A DNA stretch of 64,000 bases from positions 744,001 through 808,000 of the forward strand of contig WWBZ02000007.1 in assembly GCA_011503125.2 (NCBI GenBank), read 5' to 3'. A program made the position numbers and the translations under genes. The notes beneath the pieces were generated by a model. It saw nothing but the letters and a program-made list of their open reading frames with translations, did not search any database and had not been told where the DNA came from. Source of the DNA: Botryosphaeria dothidea. Taxonomy: Eukaryota > Ascomycota > Dothideomycetes > Botryosphaeriales > Botryosphaeriaceae. Of the stretch, positions 53,582 through 64,000 are shown piece after piece; position 1 is the stretch's first letter, and every line of letters starts with the position of its first letter.

Positions 53582-56500
53582 ATGTTTAATTGTGACTTTA
53601 AAAAAGGACAGAAAATAGAGAGGTCTTCAAGAAATGGTTCCGAAAACACTGTCTTTCGCTAACAGTGATATCGAAATCCTTTGGGACGTTTAACTGTTCT
53701 GGGAACTGGAGAATCATATCCATGGAGACCTGGCAGTGGGATTTTCTCTGAGGCTTTGAATGATAAGTGCGCTTGTATGGAGAAAGTCAGCACGCGTAGT
53801 AGCATTAGTGCAGTGTTTCCAAGATGCACACTTCCTCTTATACATGCTTTTGCACTCTATTCAATTCTTGGCTTACTGTCTTTGTAGAAATACGCCGTAC
53901 ATTGAAGGACTGATTCGTGGAGCAAGTCAATCAAGGGTCCTTGACGTCCTCCAATCACACCGGGAGAACCTTTAAAGACAGAGTTAGGCTTAGACATAGA
54001 ATTAATCCAACGTCGAAGATATTCAACAGTTACGGTGATAATTTTTATGCGGCCTTCATGTCCAAGTTGCAGGTAGAATGTATTTGTGGAACCAGAGCAC
54101 AGACTGGATGCTCTGTTGGATAAGCGTTCCTGCACAACCAACGGCACTCCCGCCCCCATGCATGAGCCATGGCTGAGTAGTGCAAAACATCGTTCGGGTC
54201 CGAAAAAAATAACCTATCGCCTGCAAATCCTATCCTTTCTTTCGGGACAGGTTTCCTCGCCGATCAGTACAGCCAACCCCGGGAGTGAAAGCACGAAGCG
54301 AGCTATTGGTTGCACAGCAGATCGGCCCGCGCATCCTCATAATACCAGGACCATCCCACGCAGAAGCACCTCTCTTACGCAACCCGGCAACATATGCAGT
54401 ACATATACATGTGCCTGAACATCCAACGCTACTGCAGCCCTGCGGACAGGCTAAGGACCAGTAAAAAGGTAGAGCACGAAAAGGGGGACGTGCTTAGCCG
54501 CTCGCGTGGCCGCAGGAGCCAACGGAGGATATGCATTCGATTGCCTCTCTCCATGCCTTTCTTTTGAGATCGTCTTCTCTTCCAATAATTACACAGCCCC
54601 ATCCCTTGTATCTACAGCCACAGCTGCCGTAACCCGTACTCGACAACGCACAAAGCACGCAAGCTCTCCTGTCCTAAACATAGGACGGAAGATCCGATAT
54701 ATCACTTTCCTGCGTTTTGGAACCGCCTTCAGGCGAGCGTCGCACCACGCTGATCGGCTCTCAGAGTCTCAATCTCGGATCCCCAGAACCCGAGCCAATG
54801 GACAGGAAAGGGGTATGGATTGCCCGGAGGTAAGTGCAAGGCAAATCTCCCGCTCGTGGGGGCACCCGTAAGGAGACGGACGGAGGAAGCAGAGGCAAGT
54901 CGAGACGTCCTCGCCCCTCGTCTAACGGCAGTTCATGTTTTCGACGAAGCTCACGGTCCTCCCGTCTGCCTTTCCTTCCCATGCCGCACGGAGCGAGAGG
55001 TCCCAAAACCGGTTCCACGGCAGCATAACCGCGGCTGAACCGTTGTGCTGGTATGTCCGCACCCGTGCGCCATTGCTTCTTTTATCTCTTCCCTGATCCT
55101 CCTCCCAACGCCCTTGACGCCCTGCCCTGCGCTTAGACATTCTTCCGTCATATTTGACGAAACGCGTTTCGATCCTTCGCCGCTCATGTTGCCAACAACA
55201 AGGTACCACAGTCGTAAGCGTCTCATCTACTGCGCCGCTGCAAGCGAAGGCACACTGAGTAATCACGCAACGCAGGGGAGTCTGCATGTGAGTATCCCCG
55301 GACCGCGGTCCGCAGAAAAGTCAGCCAATGAAAGGAAAGAAAAAGAAAAATCCCCGAACTAGGGTACCAGACAAACGTAGGTCAGATATTGGTGAAACAA
55401 CGAGCAGCGTCAATCCGTCTCCCATCACATCCAATATTCTCCCTGCTTTTGCGCGATGTGATGAACCCACCGAAAAAGGAAGGGAAGACGACGACGATGA
55501 CTCGCAAAATGACAAGAAGACCAAGATTGGGGACAGCCTCGTCTATCGACCCCCAAAATCTCAGCCCACCAAAAAAAATCGAGGACGACTCGTAGGCCGC
55601 ACAAACACGAACTGACCCACCACACACCCACACGCAACTTCGTCCGAACAACAACCACCTCCGGATTCCTGGATAAGCAAAAAATGCAGTCATAGCATCC
55701 GCACATGCCGCCCACTCCCCACATCCCGATTTATCATCGGCCGAGACCCGTCTTACCCACCGGAGATGACGGGCCCCGGCCATCTCCGGGGGAGACGCAA
55801 AACCCCAAACACCCAACACCAATCCCCGCCCATAAGATCTCCGTCTCTATAAGCAAGCCAACAAAGCAATCCTACTGCATAAAATAAAGCCAAGAACCAG
55901 CACCTGGCCCGCGCGCACACGGCGAGACAAGCCCCCAAACCCACAAACGAAAAATGATCTGCATTACCCGTCCGCCCTTCCCTTGTTCGCCTAGAAAAAA
56001 ACTCCGGGTTTGCCGACTCTCTATCTCTCTCTCTGCCTCCAAGACAAAAAAAACATCCCTTGCGTTCTTCGTGTTTGCGGCCGGCCGGCCGGACGGGTAC
56101 GGGCGGAGGCGCGCGCCATTACCCGTTTCCCGGCGTGGGGTTGATCGATTCTCCTTTTGACGACCGGTAAATAGGAATATATTTTCCCGTTTCTTTTTAT
56201 TTTCGTGGCACGACAATTATGGATACCCGGGAGTTGTTCAAAAGTAGTAGTAAGGCGTCGTCAGTCTTTCGACGTCACGCCCTCTCTCGGTAACGGCGGG
56301 GGACGGGTATCGGGCCGTCCGCACTGTTCCTTTTATGTTTTTTTTTCTCTCGCCGAAGCGGCTGTGTATGAAGATCTTGCATATGTGCGTACGTGGGTGT
56401 TTGACGTATGTATGTGCAGGACATGGCAAAAGAGATGAGAACGTAGAAAAGAAAATGAGATAAACGCAACAGAAAACACACAGAGACCGCGGATCGAGGC

Positions 56501-57846
56501 AGTGAGCTGGAGCAATACAAGCAATGTGATAGTACCGAAACAGCGGACCAACGACAACGACAGGAGGACCAAAAGAAAAGGGGGACGTGCGCCGCCGTAT
56601 GCGCCGGCGCGCATCACCCGCTTTCCCCCTCTCAAGCCAGTGGTTCCAAAGTGCCGGAGAGAAAAGGATAGTAGATGCAGCAAGGCGTCTCGCGCCCAAG
56701 GCAAAAATGTGGATATAGCGCCGAGATCGCGAGCGTTCCGTTTGGCTGGCCTGGACAAGACCGCTGCATGTCCCCTTCTCTTTCCCCGCGGCAAACTAGT
56801 TTGAGTGATCGACGGTGGGATTACGAGGTCCCCCTCAAGAGCAGAACCCACATGTGGAGCCCGCTAGTTGGCTTTGCCCGCCTGTCCGCGTCGAAGCCGA
56901 AGGTTGTGAAAAAGACCGGCCCGGCCGGCGCAGGAACGAATTGTCAGCAGCTATCTCGAGACCGTAGGAAGCCGGCGGAAATGTACTCCAATCATCAGCT
57001 TTCGTATTCGCCTCTTGAATCCTGCCTGGCTTGGCGGTGCGCCTAAGTAAGGTAGCCAGAAGATTGGATAGCTGGGATAGCTTTGGAAAATGCATCTGCC
57101 TGGAACAGGCAGTACATGGAATCAGGTCCCCGATTTTTCCTTGGCGCGTTGCGAGACATGGCCTGTCAGGGTCGTTCGCCAGGTAGCCCCGAAGTTCCGG
57201 TTGTGAGATCGAATCCGGGATGACGAGAATCGATAGAAAAGGTCTCGGACCGGCCATGCCGCAAGTGCGGAGGTGGTGGGACGAGCTTGCCTCGTGATGC
57301 TCTTCGGAAGTACGGGTATCAGATGGATATGCCGGGCCGTAGCTGAGATATGCTACGCGAGAAAAAAAAGAAAATGGTGGAGACAATGACATGTGGATCG
57401 TTAGTGTCGGAAGTTTGTGGGTGCAGTAACTAGAAAGACGATAGACTCCTGCGCTGCAAAACTCAAGACATGTGTGCAAAATATGTGCAGAGAAAAATGA
57501 AGTGAAGGTGACAACATGAAAGACTAGAGAGTGCGGAATAGGAAAAATTAAGTCTTCGTGGACATTAATTTCCAGCCGTGAGCTGTCTGTACTCGTTCTA
57601 TATCGTACGTCTATCCGAATGTGATGGTGATGATTGTGCAAGCTCGCTCCTGCGAAGTAAGACAACAATCCGCCTGCGATCCAAGCAATGCCGCGGTCCA
57701 GCCCAGCGCCCAAAAAGCCCTATCAAGAAAGTAGTAGTAATAACTGTAGATCAAGACATTTCCGTACGCATCAAACCCCAGTTGCACACGGCCAACTGCA
57801 CACACTTTGTGCAAATACATACCTGCCGCATCCAGGCAGCATCGCT
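53582..57846. other. Long intergenic region (4.3 kb) between mccB and the Rsr1-like gene
   Basis: Two convergent genes end here. Frames up to 292 codons (56835-57713 minus) overlap others, have no domain similarity I recognise and include UTR-like low-complexity sequence. Homopolymer A/T tracts are frequent at 55.3-56.4 kb. It could hold long UTRs or non-coding transcripts. Confidence 0.5.
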
Positions 57847-58828
57847 TTATAATATAACACACCGGTGGTCGCGGCGGTTTCGTCGCCTTCCTGTTGTGCT
57901 GCTACCGCTGCCGCCGCCGCCTCCCCCGGTACTATGCCGACTAGCTGGATGATGTCGTCGGGCGCTGGCGCTGGCGCTGGCGCGGCCGTAGGCATCGCCG
58001 TGTGATCTCGTGCGCTCCATATCTCTCCTGATGATTTGTCTGCAGAGGTCCACGAAAACTTCGTCGACGTTTGCGCGGCGCCTTGCACTGGTTTCGTAGT
58101 AAGGGCAATTGCCCCATGCCTGGCTAACGGCAAATGCGCGTGCGCGCGTGACTGCGCGGTCTTCTTCCAAATCGGATTTGTTGCCCACCAAAACGATTGG
58201 TACACGCTCGTCGTCTTTTATGCGGATTATCTGGTCGCGGAGCTCGGCGAGTTCGTGGAGGGACGTCATGGAGGTGATGCTGAATACGAGGAGGAATCCT
58301 TGGCCGGTTTTCATGTAAAGCTCTCTTGTGGCTGGTTAGCAGGGTGCGGGGCAACTTTGGCGGCGTGGGAGAGGTACCTCATGGCAGCTGTAGAGTGGTT
58401 AGCATAATAGTCGCGCATGAATGCGGAGAAAAACCGGTGGCTTACTGAACTGTTCTGTTCCTGCAGTGTCCAGGATCTCGAGCACTACCGACCGTCCCTA
58501 GAGCGCGCGGAGTCAGATGTCAAGTGTTCTAAATCGAAGGGACAGGTTGCGCCAGAGCTACTAACATCAACGTCGATGGCCTTGCGGTACGAGTCCTCGA
58601 TCGTCGGGTCGTAGGATTCGATCCACACATTCTGAACGAACTGCGCTGTTTGGAAGTCAATTGAACGGTTCCGCGCGCCTGAAGACTGCTGGAAGTTTAC
58701 CTGTAAGACAGCTCTTGCCCACTCCACCTTTTGAACAACGATGTTAGCACTAGCGCAGATCGCGATCGGCGCAAGGGTCTCAGCATACCGGATCCTAGGA
58801 CGACGATGTGGTACTCTCGTTGTGACAT
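57847..58828 (-). CDS. Ras-family GTPase, Rsr1/Bud1 (Rap-like)
   Basis: Six exons: 58789-58828, 58701-58727, 58566-58645, 58446-58497, 58378-58387 (10-nt microexon) and 57847-58324, giving 228 residues. The P-loop is GSGGVGKS (12-19), the effector loop YDPTIEDSY (34-42), switch II DTAGTEQF (59-66), then NKSD (118-121) and ETSA (147-150). A Gly/Ser-rich hypervariable tail rich in Arg ends in CVIL, a CaaX box predicted to be geranylgeranylated. The Rap/Rsr1 assignment rests on TIEDSYRK and the tail; the family sets polarity and budding or branching sites at the plasma membrane. Acceptors of introns 1 and 5 are AAG. The tail includes a (GGCGCT)4 repeat encoding SASASA. Confidence 0.9.
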
Positions 58829-60490
58829 GCCTCTGCGCGGCGGGCTGGCGGAGAATGCAGCAGGGGACGGGGATTACGGGGCAGAGACGGGATCGCGCGT
58901 GGTCTCGCTTTTGCGTGGGAGTCTGAGCCCGCGCGCCAGCAGCTGGCGCAAGAGAAGCACGCCACGCAGGGAGTGGGTAGAGCAGCTGCTTGGGAGCTTG
59001 CGGTGGCTCGGCCAGGGCGCTTTGGAGGTGGTGTGCTGAGTGCTGGGTCTAGCTCTCGAGATGTGCGGCTCGGGCGAGAAGCCGTGCGCGGCGCGTACCG
59101 TGGGAACGACTCAACCGGGGGTTCGCTAGGGCGCCTGTCAGTTATGTGCACGCAATTGGGAGGCTCAGCGAGCGGCTCGGGGAGTCGCGGGGCGCGAGCG
59201 ACGCTGGCGGAGCATTTCCAACGCACCAGAAGCAGCACGGAATCGGGTCGAGGGTGAGAGCAAGGATGCGCACGAGAGCCGCGGACTCAGGCGCAGACCG
59301 GGGGGAGCTCGGCAAGTTCAAGCGGCGCGCTTCGGGGGCTTTGGCATGTAGTGGCAGGAGGACAGCGCTGGGGTGCGGGTATCGTCGAGGTGGGTGGTGA
59401 GGTCTGCGATGGGGTGCGCGAGGAGGGCGAGGGCATGATTAATAGAAGGCGCAGCGCAGCTCGTGCAGCGTGCTGGATTGTTTAGGCGTTGGCGGTTGAC
59501 ATAATTTCGCGGAGCTTGTAAGTGATAGGCGAGCGTCGACGTAACCGCATCAGTGCACACTTGGAGCCTTCCTGGCTTGAGCCTTGGAGCCGTCAGTCGA
59601 GGTGGCCCAGGGCCGCGCTGCCGGGCACCGCGGATGACAGCATGATCTCCCAAGTCTCAACCCGCGCCCCGTCAGGCACGGCTGCTAGTCGACAAGCGCA
59701 CGAAGCCACCGACGAGGGCGTCTCCGAGGCGCCAGCATGGCGGCTCTGCGCTGCGCGGCCGAAGAAGGCCAATCCCTCCAGCTGGAAATCGCCAGGCACC
59801 GTCCGCCCGGGACGTGCATGCCCCCTGCTTGAATTGAGTGCACAACCAGATCAAATGCATGTATGCACAACTGGCAGGCCGATCCTCCTCCCAGGTTGCG
59901 CCTCTGAGTAGTCGGCCTGTTCCTGCTCACCGCCGACGCTCCCAGCTCCCAGCTCCCAGCTCCCAGCCTGCCGCCCACAGCCCGTCCCTTGGTGCTGGGC
60001 TTGCCGTGCGCGCGGCGGGCGCTGGTCCGTTCTGGCTGCGCCCATGGCACGATGAGCGCGTGGCTGCCGGCCAGCGCACTGCTGCGACAGCTCACCAACG
60101 CAGTCATAACAATTTGCCTGTCGGGGAGTCCCAGCGGAGTTTGGGAGCCTGACAGTGAGCGCGCGGAGCCAGTTCGGGAGCCTGCGCGGCGAGCAAGAGT
60201 ACAGTACCGCAATTATGGGGCAAATTGGTCTGCAGCGCGACAGGACGATATACGAGCGCGTGCAGGAAAATCAGGGACGCAACGGCGCAAGTGGTGTGCT
60301 GCAGCTGCAACGGCCGGCCGCTGTCTGGCTGCGAGGAGAACGCCGTGCGCCCAGCCGACGGGGGCCCATCCTTGCCTCACGTGTCGTGCGCGGCAAGCTC
60401 CGGCTCCGCGCCTAGCCCGGCCTGGGCTGGCCCACGCAACACCTTGAGCTCAGCGCGCGAGCCAACCCGTCAGCCTGCGAACGTCCAACG
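58829..60490. other. Divergent promoter region between Rsr1-like gene and EMC1
   Basis: 1.66 kb, GC-rich, without an accepted gene. A (CCCAGCT) tandem of nearly four units lies at 59941-59967. Confidence 0.6.
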
Positions 60491-63464
60491 ATGCTATTCC
60501 CCAAGCTGCTGGCATTGGCCGCCTCGCTGGTCCCCGCGACCCTCGCTGTCTTTGCCGACGACGCCTACCATGTCGACTACCACTTCGCCCTGCTAGGCCA
60601 GCCCAAACAGCACGCCACCTTCTTCCACCAGCCGCGCCCCGACTCCAAAGCCTCACTGCTCTACACCTTGTCCGATAAGCTCGTACTCGGCGCCGTGAAC
60701 CCCAGAGATGGCTCCGTCGTCTGGAGACAGACCTTGCCCGACGGCTCGAGCTCTGCCGATGGCTGCCTGCGGGCTGGCGAGAACCAGGACACGGTCGTCA
60801 GCGCCGTAGACGGCCAGGTCGCTGCTTGGGACGCCGCAGACGGCAAGCTTGTCTGGAGTACCACCTTCAAGGATGTCTCCGTGAAGGACCTGGAGGTCCT
60901 TGAGCTCGCCGATGCTTCGGCAGCTGCCAGCGGCGTCAAGGACGTTGTTGTCTTGTTCGGCGGTAGCACCTCTGTTGTGCGAAGGCTGGATGGCCAAACT
61001 GGCACTGTGAAGTGGGAGTTTGAGGACAACAGGTAGTTCCACTTCGCGGGAAATCATCCATGATGCTAACACGATATGCAGTGGCGACGCTCCGTTTCAA
61101 ATCTCGTCCTCGGCTACCGCTGTCTACTCCGTCTCATTGCACTCCACCATGCTCGGTGGCCTCAAACTCAAGGTCACTGCCATAAACCCCGTTACCGGCC
61201 AGAAAATCGATCAACACACCCTTTCCTCAGACAGCGATGTCTCAAGTGTGGATGACATACTGTTCGTCGGTGCCAACACCGCTTCTCCGCTACTAGCTTG
61301 GACGGACAAGGCATTCAAGACATTGAAAGTGAACATCATTGGAACCAAGGGTGTCTCCACGTTCAACATCGAGAACAGCAGCGGGGAAGAGATACAGAAG
61401 GTTGTGCTCCATGCACCGCACAGCATCAACTCTCTGCCGCACTTCCTTGTCCATTACCAGACTGCGGGCAGCCATTGGGCTGAAGTATACCACGCAGACC
61501 TCAAGGCTTCCTCCATTTCCAAGGCTTACGACCTGCCGAAACTGGCTGGCAAGGGAGCTTTTGCGACTAGTACCACGGATGCGAACGTTTACTTTACCAG
61601 GATCACCGCTGAGGAAGTCATTGTGGTTTCATCCGCATCACATGGCGTTTTGGGACGATGGCCGATTAAGAATGCAGTCTTCGATGACTCGTTTTATCCT
61701 CTGCACGCCGTGTCTGAGGTAGCCGTGCGTGAGGGAAGCGCATCGGCCGTAAGATCCGCGGTATACCTTTCGAGAGGAACCTGGGATCTTCTCCGCAATG
61801 GTGACCCCACCTGGACCCGACCGGAAGTTCTCGCAGGGGCCCTTGAAGCCATTTGGGCTGATCTTCCGGGCGAAGAATCCTTGGCCCAGGAATTGGAAAT
61901 TGAGACACATCAAAGCATTCTAGCCGCCTATGTCCACAGAGTTACGAGGCACCTCAGGGATCTGGAGCATCTCCCGGATTTCCTGCAAACCCTTCCCAAT
62001 CGATTCTTGGCTCAGGATTCAGCTTCCGATGTTCTGGACAAGGCAAGACGAGACACCTTCGGCCTTAACAAACCCGTCGTCGTTGCAACTGAGTCCGGCC
62101 GTTTTCTGGCAGTTTCTGGTGGGTCCATTGCATGGAATAACGATATCTTGGAACTTTTCTCCGGCGAGAAGGTTGAGGAAGTCGAACTGGAGGTCAACTC
62201 CAAGGGCCAAATCGCCGCCGTCTTTCCGCAAATCAATCGCCACGTCCTCCTCAATGCAACTACCGGAGATCTCATCCGGAGTGTGCCGTTGAATTTGGCG
62301 CTTGAACTTGACGGTGAAGAAGCTACAAGTACTCCAGAAAAATCCGGGTTTACCTTCAAGGTCGTCGACGGCGAGATCAAAGGCTTCTGGTCTGAATCTG
62401 AATTAGCATGGAGATTTGCTCCTGCTGGTGGTGAACGCATTCTCGGCGTTACTCCCCGACCCGTCAATGATCCGGTGGCATCCATCGGCAAGGTTCTTGG
62501 AGATCGCCGTGTCCTCTATAAGTATCTCAACCCGAATTTGGTCTTGGTGACCGCAGTAGCCGACCCGGATACTCTGTCTGTCTATCTGCTGGATACTGTA
62601 TCAGGTGCCCTCTTATGGCAAGCTTCTCACGAGGGTGTGGATACTACCCAAACCATCGCTACTGCGCTATCTGAAAACTGGCTCACATACTCCTTCACGC
62701 TCGGGTCCCTCGAGACTCCCTCCAAGGGGCACCAACTAGTCGTTGCGGAATTCTTCGAGTCTGATCTGCCCAATGATCGCGGCCCATTCGGCGCCGCCTC
62801 AAACTATTCTGCAATTCGGCCCTTCGCTGGGGTTGTCGGCGAATCCGCCAAGCCGCACGTCCTTTCGCAGACCTATCATATTCCGGAGCCTATCTCCCAC
62901 ATGGCCGTAACCCAGACGGCACAAGGCATCACTTCCAAGTGGCTTCTAGTTACTCTTCCGCAGTCTAACTCGATTGTCGGAATTCCTAGGCAGATCCTGG
63001 ACCCGCGGCGACCTGTTGGTCGCGACCCGACCGCAGAAGAGGCCGCCGAGGGCCTCATGCGATACACTCCTGTCATCGAATTCAATCCGGCGCAATACCT
63101 AAACCACCAAAGGGAGGTCCTGGGCGTGAAGAAGGTCATTACCTCGCCCGCGCTTCTAGAGAGTACCAGCCTTGTCTTTGCGTACGGAATGGATGTGTTC
63201 GGGACAAGAGTGTCTCCTAGCTTTGCATTTGATATCTTGGGTAAGGGGTTCAACCGTTTTCAGCTTTTGACAACGGTTGCGGCCCTTTTTGTTGGGGTGT
63301 TATTTGTGGCGCCGTTGGTGAGTTTAACCTTATCTCCTTTCTCCCTGAACATTGCGCGAGCATGTTCCTCGTATCGCTTTGCACAATATCTCCTGACCGT
63401 GCATAACTGATGAGTTTCATAGGTGCGGAGGAAGCAGATCAACGCCAGATGGCAGATAGTGTAA
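60491..63464 (+). CDS. EMC1: ER membrane protein complex subunit 1
   Basis: Three exons: 60491-61032, 61082-63317 and 63423-63464, giving 939 residues, near the family norm. A signal peptide (MLFPKLLALAASLVPATLAVF) leads into a lumenal beta-propeller region (NPRDGSVVWRQTLPDG, DAADGKLVWSTTF, RRLDGQTGTVKWEF, PQQ-like blades). The conserved C-terminal EMC1 domain (formerly DUF1620) includes TYHIPEPISHMAVTQTAQGI, SKWLLVTLPQSNSIVGIPR, DPRRPVGRDPT and FAYGMDVFGTRVSPS. A membrane segment (FQLLTTVAALFVGVLFVAPL) follows, then a short cytosolic tail VRRKQINARWQIV coded by the last exon. EMC inserts tail-anchored and polytopic proteins into the ER. Introns are GTAGTT...ATGCAG (49 nt) and GTGAGT...CATAG (105 nt). 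Confidence 0.95.
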
Positions 63465-64000
63465 AACATAGACGACACGACGATTGGCACGAGTTCCTAA
63501 AAAGTATGATAGATTCGACGATTCAATGCAAATCGGGGGGGTTTTTTTTGGCGAGGCGAGAAACCATGTGCGACATATTCTACGTCAATAGACGATTTCC
63601 TGGTTTGCGTTTTGGGCCGACATCCACCCGCGTCGATCAGGATGCGGGGATGGCAGCGTTGAGGCCCGACGACCAAAGAGATGCTTGTATACACGCAACC
63701 AATCCTTGACATGGCATGGATATTTTTTGAACCTTGATCTTACCGGGATGAGCGGCACCGGTACAAGCATAGAGTTTTGACGGGTGTATGAGCGGCTCCG
63801 CGCGGCGTGCTAGACAGCCGTTGCAACAACTTGGCGGTGCCCAACATGGCAGAGGTGGAAGCATACGTGACGAACTCTTCCAGATCGAGCGCTTGCACGA
63901 AGATGCTATCCAGGAAGGTCCATCTGGCCGTCGACGCGTTCATGCCGCCCCCACGTGAGAAGATGCGCTGTTGCTGGTATCCACGATTACGTTGATGCAT
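63465..64000. other. 3' flank of EMC1
   Basis: No supported gene. A minus-strand open frame from the window edge (63740-64000, 86 codons, DSIFVQALDLEEFVTY) could be the end of a gene starting outside but has no recognisable domain. A G/T-rich homopolymer stretch lies at 63534-63549. Confidence 0.5.

Noticed and set aside
57195..57225. B-box-like GATCGAATCC suggesting a tRNA
   Set aside because: No pairing arms, A-box or terminator around it.
56835..57713. 292-codon minus frame downstream of the Rsr1-like gene
   Set aside because: No recognisable domain, low-complexity His/Ser stretches, likely 3' UTR and intergenic DNA.

Overview
The window is fungal nuclear DNA, most likely from a filamentous ascomycete (Pezizomycotina). 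The evidence is short GT-AG introns (about 50-105 nt) with CTAAC-type branch sites, a fungal cyanide hydratase, fungal histone H4 and a Rsr1/Rap-type GTPase. The retroelements also carry dense CpA-to-TpA damage on both strands, the signature of repeat-induced point mutation (RIP). The class within Pezizomycotina cannot be fixed from sequence alone.

Layout. Positions 1 to about 29,670 are a nested, AT-rich block of dead retrotransposons with no host gene. From left to right it holds: a RIP-riddled Tad1-like LINE (plus strand) ending in a TATC tail; an old Ty3/gypsy element B (minus) cut by that LINE, by a tRNA-like SINE with a 16-bp target duplication, and by a younger complete gypsy A (6858-12897; 184-bp LTRs, CTTCT duplication); a 172-bp LTR with the 3' end of a chromoviral element E; two copies of one chromoviral gypsy family, C (heavily mutated) and D (20823-26576, nearly intact, 372-bp LTRs with 3 differences); a decayed Ty1/copia element (plus) holding a solo copy of the 172-bp LTR; and the 5' part of another LINE (minus).

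From about 29,670 to the end the sequence is ordinary gene space: a secreted chitin-binding (CBM18) protein (minus), tRNA-Leu(CAG), a single-pass membrane protein with a PPVY tail, a coiled-coil membrane protein, cyanide hydratase (minus), an NmrA-like reductase (minus), histone H4 (minus), a RING-variant protein, the mitochondrial methylcrotonyl-CoA carboxylase beta subunit, a Rsr1/Rap-like Ras GTPase (minus) and EMC1. They are separately transcribed housekeeping, metabolic and secreted-protein genes; no biosynthetic cluster is evident. Long intergenic stretches (46.0-49.5, 53.6-57.8 and 58.8-60.5 kb) show no convincing gene.

The two strongest observations are: (1) the tRNA-Leu(CAG) gene contains, besides its usual intron next to the anticodon, a second 54-nt interruption after base 25 with the full form of a spliceosomal intron (GTAAGT, CTAAC, CACAG), and removing both gives a perfect cloverleaf; (2) gypsy elements C and D join gag to pol through a textbook -1 frameshift site: slippery A-AAA-AAC, 6-nt spacer and a 10-bp hairpin that overlaps the gag stop and is conserved between the two copies.
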